A DNA stretch of 64,000 nucleotides from Strongyloides papillosus (lineage: Eukaryota; Nematoda; Chromadorea; Rhabditida; Strongyloididae). This document shows, one piece after another, positions 1-11,905 of the stretch. The number at the start of each line of letters is the position of its first letter. The stretch's first letter is position 1. The stretch is taken from NCBI GenBank assembly GCA_005656395.1, contig SRSI01000060.1, positions 124,001 through 188,000 of the forward strand, given 5' to 3'. Made by a program: the position numbers and the translations under genes. The notes below the pieces were generated by a model. It was not told where the DNA came from. It searched no databases and saw nothing but the letters and a program-made list of their open reading frames with translations.

Positions 1-325
1 AGTATATCCTTCTCTCTCAACAGTTTCAAGGTCTTCTTGGCTACAACCTCCGGTTTACGCGTTAAAAGATCTTCTTTCAGAACCTTTACTATTTCCTCGT
101 AAACACCTTACCTAGATTCTCCTTTTTCACTCCAAAGATCTCTAGGATTCCGTTTAGAATAGTTTCGCACAAATCTATCTCTTCTGTTTTCATCAACCCC
201 CAGTATTGACCTTCTTTTCCCCAAGTAAAATATAAGGTCCAATACACGTTGATACAGAAGTAAAATGTTTTTATTTGTGATCTCGTGCCTATAATCACAT
301 AATTAACAAATATTATAATTAACAC
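1..325 (-). pseudogene. 5' part of an unknown gene, cut by window edge
   Basis: A leftward reading frame opens at about 325 and has an internal Met at 193 that begins MKTEEIDLCETILNGILEIF. It closes at 89. One base out of phase, a second open stretch continues to the window edge with residues such as KPEVVAKKTLKLLREKD. The two stretches read well as one charged, helical protein, so a single frameshift near 110-118 is likely. A GTAAGG string at the junction could instead be a splice donor. Base composition is less AT-rich than the neighbourhood, which supports coding origin. I do not recognise the family. The start at 193 is more natural than the upstream one, because the 325-194 extension is hydrophobic and AT-driven. 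The gene continues to the left of the window. Confidence 0.4.
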
Positions 326-729
326 TTAATATTAATAACAATCACTAAACAAAACAATATCTGTCCTTTATAAATTGAATGGCTTTGATGGTATTATCAT
401 ACTGTTGTTCTCCTATTTGGAATTTATTCATTCATTTTATCACAGCTCCTTCACTATATTTCAAAAAAGATGACATAAAAGAGATGACAATAAGTTTATG
501 TCTCGGAGAAGTTAGATAATATTCTAGAGATTCAGTAACTTAGGAATCACAGAATTTAGAAATAACATTTACGGTGGCCCAAAAGTTGCTAGACACCACC
601 ACAGACAGCTTCAAACGGAGAAATACACCCTAATATAGGTAATTTATTAAATTTCTTCCAATAATAACTGAGAAAAATACATATGCACCACTCGCTAGCG
701 AGCAAAAAGACAAATTTACATCAAAACTA
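326..729. other. Intergenic, no feature seen
   Basis: AT-rich sequence without a convincing reading frame, tRNA or repeat. Confidence 0.5.
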
Positions 730-1048
730 CCCTAATTTCACGTAAATAATTCCGCTAAGAAAACAGTTATTTTCGTGTCAAGACGGGAAACGTGCGTTGA
801 GATTTTCCGCTCGCTTATTTATGAACTATTACTTGATTTTAATCTTTTTTATCAAAATTAACAAATCACCCGTTTAAATATCAAAATCAACGATATTACT
901 TGTCAAATTCTCAATATCTACTTCTTCCTGAAGCCCCTTCCTGAAACTATTCATTATTATGTCTGGTGAGATAGAATCAAAGCTTGTTTTTTCCACTCGC
1001 GTACAAGCGGAATTTTATTCGTGCAGAATTATTTACGTGAAATTAGGG
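730..1048 (+). mobile_element. MITE family A, copy 1 (TA target, Tc1/mariner-like)
   Basis: A 319-bp non-coding element. Both ends carry the inverted repeat CCCTAATTTCACGTAAATAA (right end reverse-complemented). It is flanked by TA on both sides (728-729 and 1049-1050), as expected for Tc1/mariner-type integration. It is nearly identical to the reverse complement of 1364-1681. It has no coding capacity, so it must have been mobilised by a transposase encoded elsewhere. Confidence 0.85.
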
Positions 1049-1229
1049 TAATTAAAAAAAGTGTAAAATAACAAAAATGGAAAATAGTGATGATGATTGT
1101 GTTATTTAAGAAGTTATTGATAAAAATAAGTATTGAAAACTAAATTGGAAGAATATTAAAAAATTTTCTTTAAAAATCTTTTAGCTTTTAATATCAAGTT
1201 AGTGGACAGAAAAATGAAATGCTATTATG

Positions 1230-2110
1230 TTGATATGGGCCAGTTATTATTTGAATTATGTATGGTGATTTGTTCGGATATTTTTTTATTATTATGGTGA
1301 AAATGGTGTTTTATTATTATTAATGTGACCAAATGTTATTTTATTATTTTTATGAAGATATTACCCTAATTTCACGTAAATAATTCTGCGCGAATAAAAT
1401 TCCGCTTGTACGCGAGTGGAAAAAACAAGCTTTGATTCTATCTCACCAGACATAATAATGAATGGTTTCAGGAAGGGGCTTCAGGAAGAAGTAGATATTG
1501 AGAATTTGACAAGTAATATCGTTGATTTTGATATTTAAACGGGTGATTTGTTAATTTTGATAAAAAAGATTAAAATCAAGTAATAGTTCATAAATAAGCG
1601 AGCAGAAAATCTCAACGCACGTTTCCGTCTTGACACGAAAATAACTGTTTTTTTAGCGGAATTATTTATGTGAAATTAGGGTATTATTAAAAAAATCTAT
1701 GTTTATTGAAGTTTTTTGAAAAATTATTTATTTCCAATATGGCCCAATGTTGTTTTTGTGAATATTTCAAATTTTGGAAATTTATTTTATCACTATTGAA
1801 CTAAAATGTTGTTTTTAATATAATTATGAAGCTGTTAATGTTATAAGCACCTATTTTATTGAATTTGTTTTAAATTTATTTGTTATTTATATGGCCCAAA
1901 GTTGTATTTTGAATAGAAACATTGAATTTAATGCATATTTATAAATTTTGTTTGCCGAAATGGTTTTTTGATTATGTTTATGAAGATTTTATTATTAATT
2001 ATACATATAATTATCAATATTTTTATAAATTTAAATATTATTTATGTGACCAAATGGTATTTTCAATAAAAATATCGTATTTTTTTTGTTTAATTTTCGA
2101 TAATTACAAT
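1230..2110. repeat. Degenerate tandem motif around MITE copy 2
   Basis: A motif like TATGGCCCAAAGTTGT (variants with GTGACCAAATGTTAT) recurs near 1234, 1324, 1737, 1797, 1889 and 2043, followed each time by a TTTTATTATT-like tract. MITE copy 2 (1364-1681) interrupts the array. Spacing is irregular, so this is an old, eroded minisatellite-like region. Short open frames inside it are composition artefacts. Confidence 0.4.
1364..1681 (-). mobile_element. MITE family A, copy 2, inverted relative to copy 1
   Basis: A 318-bp element with the same CCCTAATTTCACG termini and flanking TA (1362-1363, 1682-1683). Read on the minus strand it matches 730-1048 almost base for base, including the internal stretch with CTTCAGGAAGAAGTAG. 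Only scattered differences separate them, so both inserted recently or are kept similar. Confidence 0.85.
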
Positions 2111-2165
2111 TTTTCAATTGTTATTATGAGGCATTCATTATAAAATTTTCTTGGATTTATTCTAG

Positions 2166-3783
2166 TATCTCTGTTAATAAAGTTACATAATAATGCCTTT
2201 AATGGAAAATTCAAAGAAATCAGTAAATATAAACCAAAAGTGCATAATAATAATATTTTAGATGCTTCAAAAGCAAAAGTAGCCGCTATCAGTGTTTCTG
2301 ACGTATTTGAATTTATTAATTTTATGAGTATGTTTATAAATTAATCTATAATATATTTTTTAATAGGCTCTTCAAAAAATGGAAATTCAAATGCCCTTAA
2401 TGTCCAATTAGATGCTTCAAAAAAGCTTCGAGTAAGTGTAAACATGAAATATTTTATTTTATATTAATTTATAGAACTCGAAACCTACTCTGCCGTACTT
2501 AATAAAGCCAAAAGTGAAACTTATTGTAAGTTTAATGTTTGTAAAAGTTTGTTTACTTTATTTTTGTGAGAGAAAACAAATATGCTTATATTATGACAAG
2601 AAAAACATTCAAAACGAAGTTGATTTAAACAACTCAAAAAGAATTGTTTTTGATACTGAACAATTTCTATCATTACCAGGTCAAGATGATATGTCAAAGA
2701 AATCTGGTGATATTGTTTCTGATGCTTCAGAAAGTCATTTGTCTTCATCAAATAAAAAAACTGTTAAAGACTATGCAAAGACTCCTGTAACGCTTACTTC
2801 TGACAATGATGGATGTGGGGAATTTACCGAAGTTCCATTAAAGTCTAAAGATAAGAAAAAGGAACCTAGAAAATTATTATCTGAACCTAATCTCGATAAA
2901 TTGTTAGCAAGAACCAAGAAGTATAGAAGTGCTTGTTTAAATTTTTTTCGTGATCCTAACAATTCCAAGAGAGTAGTTTATGGTAAATCAGAAAATAAAA
3001 TGTCACCAGTTAAGATTATTAACAATCGTTTTGAAGTTGAGACCTAAGAAGCAAAATTTTACGTTACCAAAAATGAAGAAAACTAAAGAATTTAAGATTA
3101 CGATAAGTAATATATTCAGTTCAAATAATTATGTAGGCACTGCTAAATCATATGTTAATAATAAGAATATAAATAAGAAATATTCTATGACTTTATCTTC
3201 ACCAAGGAAGAGTAGTAACAAGTCACAAGTTTGTAAAGATAAGACTGATAAGAAAACTTATGATTCTTATAACTCTGCTGAATCCGTTGCTTTAGTTGTT
3301 TCTGAAGTCAGTAATTGCTTCCAAAGCTGCTGATTCCCCAAAAGCCACAGTTTCCAACTCTTCCAATTCTCCATTCAAAAAAGATAAATCTCTAATTCAC
3401 CAATCAGTAATATCTGATAATTTATTACAATCTAATGATAAAGTGTTTTTTAAGAAACTATTTAAACCATCCATTTTAACTGAATCTAACATTAATTCAT
3501 TGAAATCTAATAATAGTTAAAAGAATGAAAATTTTTCTAAGTGTAATAATAATGTACGAAGAGTTAAGAACAAGAAAACATCAGTTAAGATTAATTGTAC
3601 AAAAACTTCAAAAAATGCCAAATCTCCTAGACTAGTAACTTATTCAGAATCTTCACAATTCGAAGGCGATGCAGCATTACCTTCACATAATAATGATATC
3701 ACAATGGCATCTTGTTTCGGAATTAAAACTAGCATGGATATTTCTAATGAACCACAATTTAGTTCTTATAAAAAATTTGCTTA
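2166..3783 (+). pseudogene. Decaying multi-exon Ser/Lys/Asn-rich gene, family unknown
   Basis: Splice structure is clear. An acceptor TTCTAG precedes the exon 2166-2327. Intron 2328-2366 (GTATGT to TTTAATAG) splits an AGC codon. Exon 2367-2431 is followed by intron 2432-2474 (GTAAGT to TTTATAG), and a third exon starts at 2475. The frame is kept across both introns. The third exon stays open to 3047, then coding continues in another phase to 3333 and a third phase from about 3300, with an in-frame stop at 3518-3520 and an end at 3783. The protein is low complexity and hydrophilic (runs such as SNKKTVKD and KSKDKKKEPRK), probably disordered. Two frameshifts and one stop make it a pseudogene. 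It sits upstream of transposon relics and may be the N-terminal gene of one of them; I cannot name it. Confidence 0.55.
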
Positions 3784-4037
3784 ATTCTTATGTTCCCAAC
3801 ATCTCAAAAAACGAGACACATAAATTTTGTTTCATTAGTACAATGTTAATTTTCTAGAAATTGTAGTGATCAATATAAATGTAATGCAATGTTCCTCTAT
3901 AAGACTAAGAAAGTTAATATCATCAATATTGTGCCAATAAGAAGTTCAAAAATGATGTCTAACGAAAGAAATATATATATGATAAAAAATAAAATTTTTT
4001 TGTTTGTTGATTTTAAACATTGTCATATTTTGCTAAT

Positions 4038-4755
4038 ATGCCTGAATTAAATGAAGCTGCCGTCTATGTCGAAGATGAAACAGATCTTTCACCAATGTCA
4101 ATCTCAAGCAACGATTCATCAAGTGATATTGAATTAGGAATGAGAAAAAAAAAAGATAAAAATTAGAAAAAATATAAAAGAAGAAGATGATGATGAACCA
4201 ACATTACCAACTAAGAGTGATGTACTTATTACAAAAAAAAGACGTTCTGTGAATAAGATTGACAAAGTGGAATTTGATGAAAGTATTGTTGAAAATGTTT
4301 AAAGTAACATAGATTCATTTTTTCACTTTCTCCCGTTATCAATGCAAGAAAAAATTATGAAGTACACAAATGAATGTATGTCAGAGAAAAATATTTCATA
4401 AAAGTTGACTTTAAGTGAATTTAAAGGATTTATCGGTATTTGTTTTTGACAGTTATTTACAATGCTTCCGTTGGCATTTTATCGTTTAGAAACAAATAAA
4501 ACATTATAAACAAGTAAAAGACGTCGAATACAGGAATTTATGGATAATAAAAATTATGAGAATATCATTCCTGTAGTATCATCAAAAAATGTATCAAATT
4601 TGAATGTAAAAAAAAGAGCAACTTGCGAACAATGCTTTAGTGCATTTAGACAAAAATATAAAACAATTACTTCTTGCAGTTATTGTGCTAGAAATTATCG
4701 CAAGAATCACACTAAGTCAATATATCTTTCATGTTATAATATTTTAAAACGATAA
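4038..4755 (+). pseudogene. piggyBac-like transposase, internally deleted
   Basis: Starts at an ATG with an acidic, Ser-rich N terminus (EDETDLSPMSISSNDSSSD), typical of piggyBac transposases. After a frameshift near 4150-4170 a second phase reads MQEKIMKYTNECMSEKN and EFKGFIGICF, resembling the start of the piggyBac catalytic domain. It then jumps directly to a C-terminal cysteine-rich domain: C-x2-C (CEQC), C-x2-C (CSYC), then H and a last C, ending at 4755. The region that would hold the catalytic Asp residues is missing, and several stops are present. It is therefore a deletion derivative incapable of catalysis. I did not find convincing TTAA-flanked ends. The assignment rests on the Cys pattern and the domain order. 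Confidence 0.55.
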
Positions 4756-5950
4756 TATTTTTATTTAAAGATTTTTTAACTAACATTTATATTTCTATTC
4801 AGAGTCACATTTTTTGAGATGTCGGTACTTCGGGCTATAAAAATATGTTATTATGTATAGTCGCAATTTTTGAGATGCTGGGGTTTCAGGTTATAAAAAA
4901 TGTGTTGGTACCTTAAGGATTAAAGTTCAGCAAAAAATTCTATGCATAATTTAAGGGTTTCACACAATGATTTTATGTTTAAATTCAAGTAAACAACTCC
5001 AAAGAAGTATAAAACTCTGAATAATTTATCATTTTCTGATAAGGATAAAACTACATTGCTTAGTATTGACTTTAGTGAAGAAGTTACAGTAACTCTAATA
5101 CCGATAAATTAAAAGCAAGAAAAAATAATAGAAGTTGAAGTGATGACAATATTCAAATTCACATGAAATCTAGTGATGCTAATATGCGAATTTAATGTGG
5201 TTCTAGTGATAAAAATTGTGATTGCAAAAGCTGTAAAAGTCAAACTTATAGAAAAAGTGACCATAATTTTAAATACTCGAGTGATAAGACTGATAAGTCG
5301 CAAAGTAAACCATTAATACTATCTTCAGGTGATAAAAATGTAAAAAGCTCTGCAGAGTAATAGTATTATTGATGACATAAAATTAGTATATAAGGTATAA
5401 CATTATATTACATAGATATATATTTCTATAAACGTCGACCAAGGGTTACATGGGTAGGTTATTTGTAATCGTTCATTGTGATTTTTTCGAGTTTTTATTG
5501 TACGTTAAATAAAGAAGGGTTACTTGTATCTTTTGAATATATTAATGTGTTAAATCCTCTTGATTTTGTTGGTTCAACCTTACTAGCTATTAGGATATCA
5601 TTATAAAACATTAAATAATTTAACTGCAGTAAAAAGTTTATACTATCCATAAGTGGTAATATCTTAGCTATTAATTCTGATAAAAAATCTATTACCTCAA
5701 AATAAATCTGATGAAGAGAGTAAAAATAAAAGTAATTCTTTGATTTTAAATGAACTACTCTCTGTAGTAGATGAATTTTTTATTGTTGTTGATAATGAAA
5801 ATTCTTAAATAGATGATGTTTTTATTGATAATAATAAAAATAAACAAAAAGCACGAAAAAAGAAAGGGACACGGAATATGCAAGATCTTGATTCTTATCG
5901 GCCAAAAGCCACAAATGCTTCTTTAAACGTTCCGTTAAAATGATGCCTTT
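4756..5950 (+). other. Coding-like remnants, unresolved
   Basis: Short stretches read as eroded protein on the plus strand. Around 5200-5360 there is a Ser/Lys/Cys-rich frame with CGSSDKNCDCKSCKSQ, and around 5760-5940 a basic frame with NKQKARKKKGTRN leading towards the next gene. All are broken by stops and frameshifts. They look compositionally like the gene at 2166-3783 and may be parts of the same element. A pair of near-repeats containing TTTTTGAGATG lies at 4805-4900. Confidence 0.35.
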
Positions 5951-7840
5951 ATGAAAATACCGACTCTGAAGATTTCAGCTAAGAAAAAATACAACCGTCG
6001 TTATGTAACCTGTTCCCTTTGCATTAAAAAAACTCAAGCATACTTTACGCATTTGCGTGATGCTAAATACGATAAAACACACCCTGGAAAACATGACTAT
6101 TTCTGTCAAATAGCAAATAAGACAAAACCTAATGTAAATAATGATCTTCTAAGTGGCTTTAATTAAGAAGCTCTTAATGGCTGGTTATAATAGATTAAAA
6201 GATCTCGTAGTCTTGGTGCGTAAGTTACAAGGTTCGAACAGACCAGATAATTTTGAAAGTGTTTATAAAAAATCATAAATTGTATTCAGAATCAAATGAT
6301 ATCATAGTTGATGAGTCTAAAAAATATTGGATTACGAGATATTTCGATGGATATATAAATATTAGCACTGAACAAACAGTAAGTAAAGAGATTCATAATA
6401 CATAAGAAAATGGAATAGGCGCTTTAAGGAAAATTCTTAGAAATTGCCTTCCCTTTCCATTTGGTAATGATATAAAAAAATCATGATGTTTCTTATATAA
6501 GACGGCTCCAATTTCTTTAAAAATTATAGCTGACCTATCCCGGGACTCTATGATAAGAAATAATACTAAACCGTTGCTTGAGTTCATACGTCTTACTATG
6601 AATGATAAGATTGAGATTAATTGGAGTGAGAGGCCCTTTCATTATGTTTTAAATAAATTATTGACTAAAATTGAAGAATGCGCTAACACTCTTGTAAAGA
6701 GAAAGACTATAGAGAAGGATAATGAAAATAGACGTCGTAAAAATGTTAATGCTAATGACTTAGAAGATGGTTCAAATCTTTGCCACTATGGATTCTACAT
6801 GAAACATTTAAAAAAGTTATTAGAGGAAATATATACTAATAAAATTGATTTTTCTTACTATCATTATCTCCAAAATAAAAAAAAGTTGTTGCGTTTGTAG
6901 TTTGTTTGAATGGAGATCGTCTTGAGATTGCATATTAAGCTAGAAGAAGAGATGTACAGGAATATAGAGTTGTTCATGAAGATAATCCATCTAAATTTGA
7001 TTGCTGGATTTAAATTGATTTTATTGGTAAAAGTAGTAGAGCTAATACTGTACATATGATTAATCTTACTACAAGTCAAATATTTTCGAAACCTTTATTG
7101 AAATTAAAATCAAAGTTTGTTAAAAAATGCTTTAAAGGAAACTTGCCACCCATCACTATAGAAGATATGCAGATAGAAACAGAAATGGAAAAGAAAACAG
7201 AAGATTTTGTTGATCTTATCTTGTCTAAGGTTAAAGAGGAAAAAGAAAATTGACTGGCTTTTCTTTAAAAGTAATGGTAAACGGCTTAATAGAAATACAA
7301 ACAGACTCTTCCAGCTGGCTATTTCGGATATTCCTGAGTTTATTGGTCTTAATGTAATGAAATATACTATTCGTCACGCTTTGATTCGGTCAGGAAATAA
7401 ATTAAGAAGGACTAGCTTCGTGCCTCTGACAGTGGCATCAGATATAGGTGCTATATCACGTGGTCATTTAGCAGCAATCGCCGATCGTATCTGTAATCCG
7501 TAATATTCTAAGATCTCGGCCCGAATTACCTATGTAAACAACCGGCTAAATGAAGACTCCTATGTTGAGAGCAAGGAATTTGATAGGAAAGTCTTAGCAG
7601 TTGTTAGTGATGATAAAATCATAATTTCTAAAGGAAAATCGAATAAAGAATCTTCAGAGGAAGTCATCACTACAACTACCAAGACTGTTCCTATCCCCTA
7701 TAATAGTTCACGAACTAAGATTAAAGTAGTTTGTGGTTCTGAAGTTCATAAGCCGTCATTTGCTAATAACATTCTTTTTCCTGTGTTCTTTAGCAACTTC
7801 GACTTAAGGAACCTCACCTTGGCCGATTTTAAAGAATAAA
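5951..7840 (+). pseudogene. Relic of a tyrosine-recombinase mobile element
   Basis: The upstream part (5951-6166) has a zinc-finger-like CSLC...H...H...C stretch. In one phase 6550-6900 reads as a long basic helical segment. From about 6870 another phase reads AFVVCLNGDRLEIAY, then ARRRDVQEYR and GKSSRANTV, with two in-frame stops. This is the pattern around the first catalytic Arg of tyrosine recombinases. After 7207 a third phase reads LNRNTNRLFQLAIS and then YTIRHALIRSGNK (7362-7400), resembling the conserved H/R-x-x-R box, followed by GHLAAIAD and a Tyr after a stop near 7501. The frame continues without stops as a hydrophilic tail to about 7837. Order and spacing fit a tyrosine recombinase of Crypton or DIRS/PAT type. 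No reverse transcriptase is seen, favouring Crypton. The family call is inference from motifs. Confidence 0.5.
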
Positions 7841-8477
7841 AAGAATCCGACTACCGGTGGGGGGAGGGAGTAATCTAGCTTATAAGCTGTAACAGGTTAA
7901 CTCGCAGTCTGTGTGACACTTATTACGCATTTAATAAGATAATTTGGAAAAAAGACTACATATATTCTAAATGTTAATAAATTAAATTCAAGTTGTCTTC
8001 ATCTTCTTTTCTTAAATAAGTATCACTTTATTGCATTACTAATGGCATTATTGGTTAACTTTGACTTTTCATTTTTATGTATAAAATGTATATATACATT
8101 TTTTTAATGTATCGTCATTTCCATTTCATCATATGTCTTATTTCATTAGTACTCCTATTTTTTATAGTGTGTCAGTTAAATTTCATGATATATAATATTT
8201 ATTAGTAACCACTCATTCAATTTCTATTTTTTTTATATATCTAAGGTAATCTTCTTTGTATGTTGATATATCAAAAATAATTTTTGTTGTTACGTATCAC
8301 AAAAAAATTCTATAATGCATGCTAATATAATTCTTTATCTTATGCTGAAATGTCACGATGTAACATAGCTATCTTTATATTTGTTTTTAATTTATATTAT
8401 TCTATTGCCTACATAAATCTTCGACCCTATATATATAATAAGATATCGTTTATTATCGTTAGAATATATGACCATTT
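7841..8477. other. Intergenic, AT-rich
   Basis: A short GC-rich run with GGTGGGGGGAGGG (7857-7869) follows the recombinase relic, then simple AT-rich sequence. No gene seen. Confidence 0.5.
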
Positions 8478-8583
8478 GAGACGGTGGCAATTAGCTTGCT
8501 TCTGGTTACCCATTGACAAGCGAAATGGCGTTTTTAAAAAAAAAGATATAGATAAACATAAACAAGCAAATGTCTACCGTCTC
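8478..8583 (+). mobile_element. MITE family B, copy 1
   Basis: A 106-bp element with inverted ends GAGACGGTGG and CCGTCTC, plus inner inverted ACAAGCGAA-type motifs. Its interior (AAGCGAAATGGCGTTTTTAA) matches the reverse complement of 22612-22711. It is non-coding although an open frame runs through it. Confidence 0.6.
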
Positions 8584-9308
8584 CACGTTCTTACATTTAA
8601 ATATACAACGCAGAAAATATTTTTAGTGTCTCGTAAATTCTTATAAAACACCGTCGAAAATTCAATTTTACAGTTAATTAAACGCTGGTATCATTTATCG
8701 ATTAATCAATATAAAAATATTAGTAAACATGTTACTGTTATCTCTTCTTCACTCTTTAGCAACTGGCGTATTTCGTTCTCGTTGTTCTTCAAGCATGAAT
8801 GACAAAAATAAAATAAATAATATGTGTCACTGCCGTTGAGATACAACATTCAGTTAAAAATTTTTATTTTAGGATTGGTTTATAAACTACAATAAAGTAC
8901 GAAAATTCTACTAAAATACAGAGATTCTAATAAAAAAATAAATATTACATATTGTTTTGGAATAAAGCTTCATATAAAAGTTCTTTTTGTACTTTTTTTT
9001 ATATTCCAAATATTTCTTTAGTTTATCAAAATATAGTTTAACTTTTCCTTTTACAATTGAATCAACTTACTTCTTCTAACTTTTAAAAATAATAATCGCG
9101 TAAACATTTTTATTGTATATATCAACATGTCAACATCTCATTTTTATGAATATAATCAGAAACATTTAATGCACACAAGAGACAATTGCTAGAATTACCT
9201 ACATTTTTAAAATAACACTTAAACTTCTACAATAGTTACATCACTAAATAATATCTAATGATTCGTACAATTTTTATAAGTAAACGAAGGTTTTTAAATA
9301 TGATATAT
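8584..9308. other. Intergenic, no feature seen
   Basis: AT-rich, with no coding frame, tRNA or clear repeat. Confidence 0.5.
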
Positions 9309-10340
9309 TTTCTGTTGATTATTTGAAATTTCATTTTCAAAGCTCTGTGGTAACGATTACTCTTAACAATAGATAACAAAAAAGCGCTAAAGGTTTATAC
9401 TGTGATTAATTTTGGTAATTTGAAATCTACAAATCTTTAAAAATCGTGAAAGACAATATTTCGATAAGTTTCTATTGGTGATGTATATGTAGCGTCATCC
9501 GGATTAAGAATAATTCTCAATGATCCAGATACTACCGTTTCAATTATTTTTAACTCTTGAGCAAATTTTGTTCCAATTTTTTTAGTAAATAAATGACTAT
9601 GAAAATGTATATAAAGTAAATTTTATAAAAAGACTGGCGATCTCTATTAGTAATTTATTAAGTAGCGAAACGATTACAATAAAAAAAGGTAGACAAAAAT
9701 TTACACGAAACAATAATAAAAAAAACAATAACCGATACTTAATATATACTAAAAAAAGCCCCTAGAAATTTATAGAATTTTCTACTATAACAATCATTTT
9801 AAAAATTATTTCAATAAGGTAGAAAACAATTCTACTAGCATAAAATAAAATAATAGCATAAAATCAATAGAAATTGAATGAAGGTTATATTTTCGAACAA
9901 ATGTTTTAAAAACATACTTTTGAATACTTGCTGTAGGATATATTACTTAGAAATTGGCTTAAATTTAATTACTTCTTCTCGAAAATGGACTGTTATTATA
10001 TATTCTCAAAATTCTCAGAATGTATTCATTCAATTATATGTAGTAAAAGCTATTTTTGTTATTTTTTTTACTTTATTAGTAATGTTAATATTTTTAATAC
10101 TAGCGATAAGAATGCTAGCGATTGAATCTTTTTTTTCTGAACCAAGAATTTTCTGAACTTAATGTGAGAAAACGTTAACAATCTTAGAACCTTTAGAAAG
10201 CAGAGAATATTTTTGAACATTCGAATTATATTCACTATTTATAGTTACAGAATTCATCGGAAAACAGTTTAATTTTTTCATTTCCAATAAGCGTGACAAT
10301 TCCGTAATGTTTAGTCTAACTTTAGAAATAAGTTCTATAA
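9309..10340 (+). repeat. Left ~1-kb inverted-repeat arm
   Basis: Matches the reverse complement of 17620-18650 over its whole length with few differences. Shared landmarks are GGTAACGATTACTCTTAAC near 9350 and TTTAGTCTAACTTTAGAAAT near 10310. A 92-residue open frame (9878-10156) and its twin in the other arm differ at a few residues. It is hydrophobic and probably spurious, since the opposite strand of the arm shows more protein-like text. Confidence 0.9.
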
Positions 10341-10513
10341 TGAGTTACTATCTTTTATTAACGCATCATTACTAACAACTTAACAATTAAGGTAAAATAA
10401 ATGTCTTTTATATTAATATAGCGTGGTCTTGGCTACATATTGATCTCTTGTTCTTGTTCTTCAATCTTGATTTTGATATGCTATCATTTCTTGATAACAG
10501 TTCTTATGTTAAC

Positions 10514-10675
10514 TAAATATAGTTAATTGAATATAAATAAAACTTTAAAAATATCTGTTATTAGGCAAGTACAATTTTATAAGTAACGTTTTATCAGAAT
10601 AAAAATGTGAGAATTAAGCCAGCCTTTAAATATCAATTATTTAGGGCGAGCTTTTATCCTCCTTTAAAGTTTTAT
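10514..10675 (+). repeat. Internal module block, copy 1
   Basis: Begins AGTTAATTGAATATAAATAA, then has GGCAAGTACAA and a GCC...TTTAAA...GAGC stretch. It is diverged but collinear with 12725-12885 and 14887-15040. Confidence 0.6.
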
Positions 10676-11319
10676 TTAGGATTTAGCCTGTTATTATCAT
10701 TAGTGTTCTCATTATTTTCAGTTAATTAATTATTGTTAATTTATTTTATAATTAGTTGTATTTACTCAAGGTACTTTGTTCTAATAATTTATCTTATTTT
10801 GGCTGCTTTATCCTGCAACGAATAACTTCGTATATTTTATAACAATCAATATATAATATTATTTAATTTTTCAATATCTAATCTATTCATGAATATCGTT
10901 GTCTTGGTTCAGATGAAATAAGAATATAAAAAAAAGTAAAATTAACATTTTATTATAGTCATACAATTATACAAATACCAATAACATCTTAAAAACCAAA
11001 GGGTACTAAGACTGAATAAAATAAGGATATGTTAGGTATTTATATGGGGTTAAAAGTGGGTGGATGATTTTGGATAAGAGTAGGTGGTGTCCATTACGAT
11101 ATATATTTCAGGTTTTATAACTAGTATAATAGATCTTTGTAGATAATGGTTAGTGCTTCTAACTAGGAGTGATATTTTATAATTTATGGATGTTTTCAAT
11201 TTTTTCTGGAGCTTGGTTTTGTTTCAATGTGCTGAATTCTACTATTATTTACCATTCTTGATTATTATTTGTTCTCATTAATCTATATTCTTATTATAAT
11301 TACTTACTATTAATTTTTT

Positions 11320-11390
11320 TTAACTAGATTCTATGAGCTGGTATTATTTACTTCTATTATTATTCTAACATTGTGCTAATTATAGTGAAA
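11320..11390 (+). repeat. Second shared block within the modules, copy 1
   Basis: ATTCTATGAGCTGGTATTAT followed by a TATTATTCTAACATTGT stretch. It matches 13290-13420, where the block is stretched by inserted sequence. This supports unit-by-unit duplication of the element interior. Confidence 0.5.
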
Positions 11391-11905
11391 TGATGATGAA
11401 ATTTTATGGTCTCGAGGGGAATTAAGGCCTATATAAGGTGTAAAAAAGGATGATTTCTTCATTCATATTTGTCATCCTTAATTTTAATGTCGTCTTTTAA
11501 AATAATTATTGTTCGTGTAATTTATTTATACTTTTATTGTTATTTTGATTCCCACTATTTATTTAATTACTTTAATTTATTATAGATAACTGGGACCTAT
11601 TTAGAGAACCACATTTAACGTATTGTAACCCTATTAACCCTTAAAGTTCTAAATAAAAGTATATTTATATTTGCTAGTGGTAATTGTTTATTTGTTATTT
11701 CTTTAACAGGTGGAATCGCCAGTAAGGCATTATCTCTATTTTTCACTGTGTTCAATTTCCGTTTCCCATAGTTTTTTTTCTTTTTCATTAATATTGAAAT
11801 ATCAGTGGTAAATCGTTATAATGACAAATCTCTATATGATAATTAAACTACTCTTCAAAATAAATTATTACCTAATAAATCCAAGTTATATGTATTCATT
11901 TTTCA

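Noticed and set aside
9878..10156. 92-residue open frame, with a twin at 17802-18080
   Set aside because: Hydrophobic, AT-driven text; duplicated only because it lies in the inverted arms, and the opposite strand is more protein-like.
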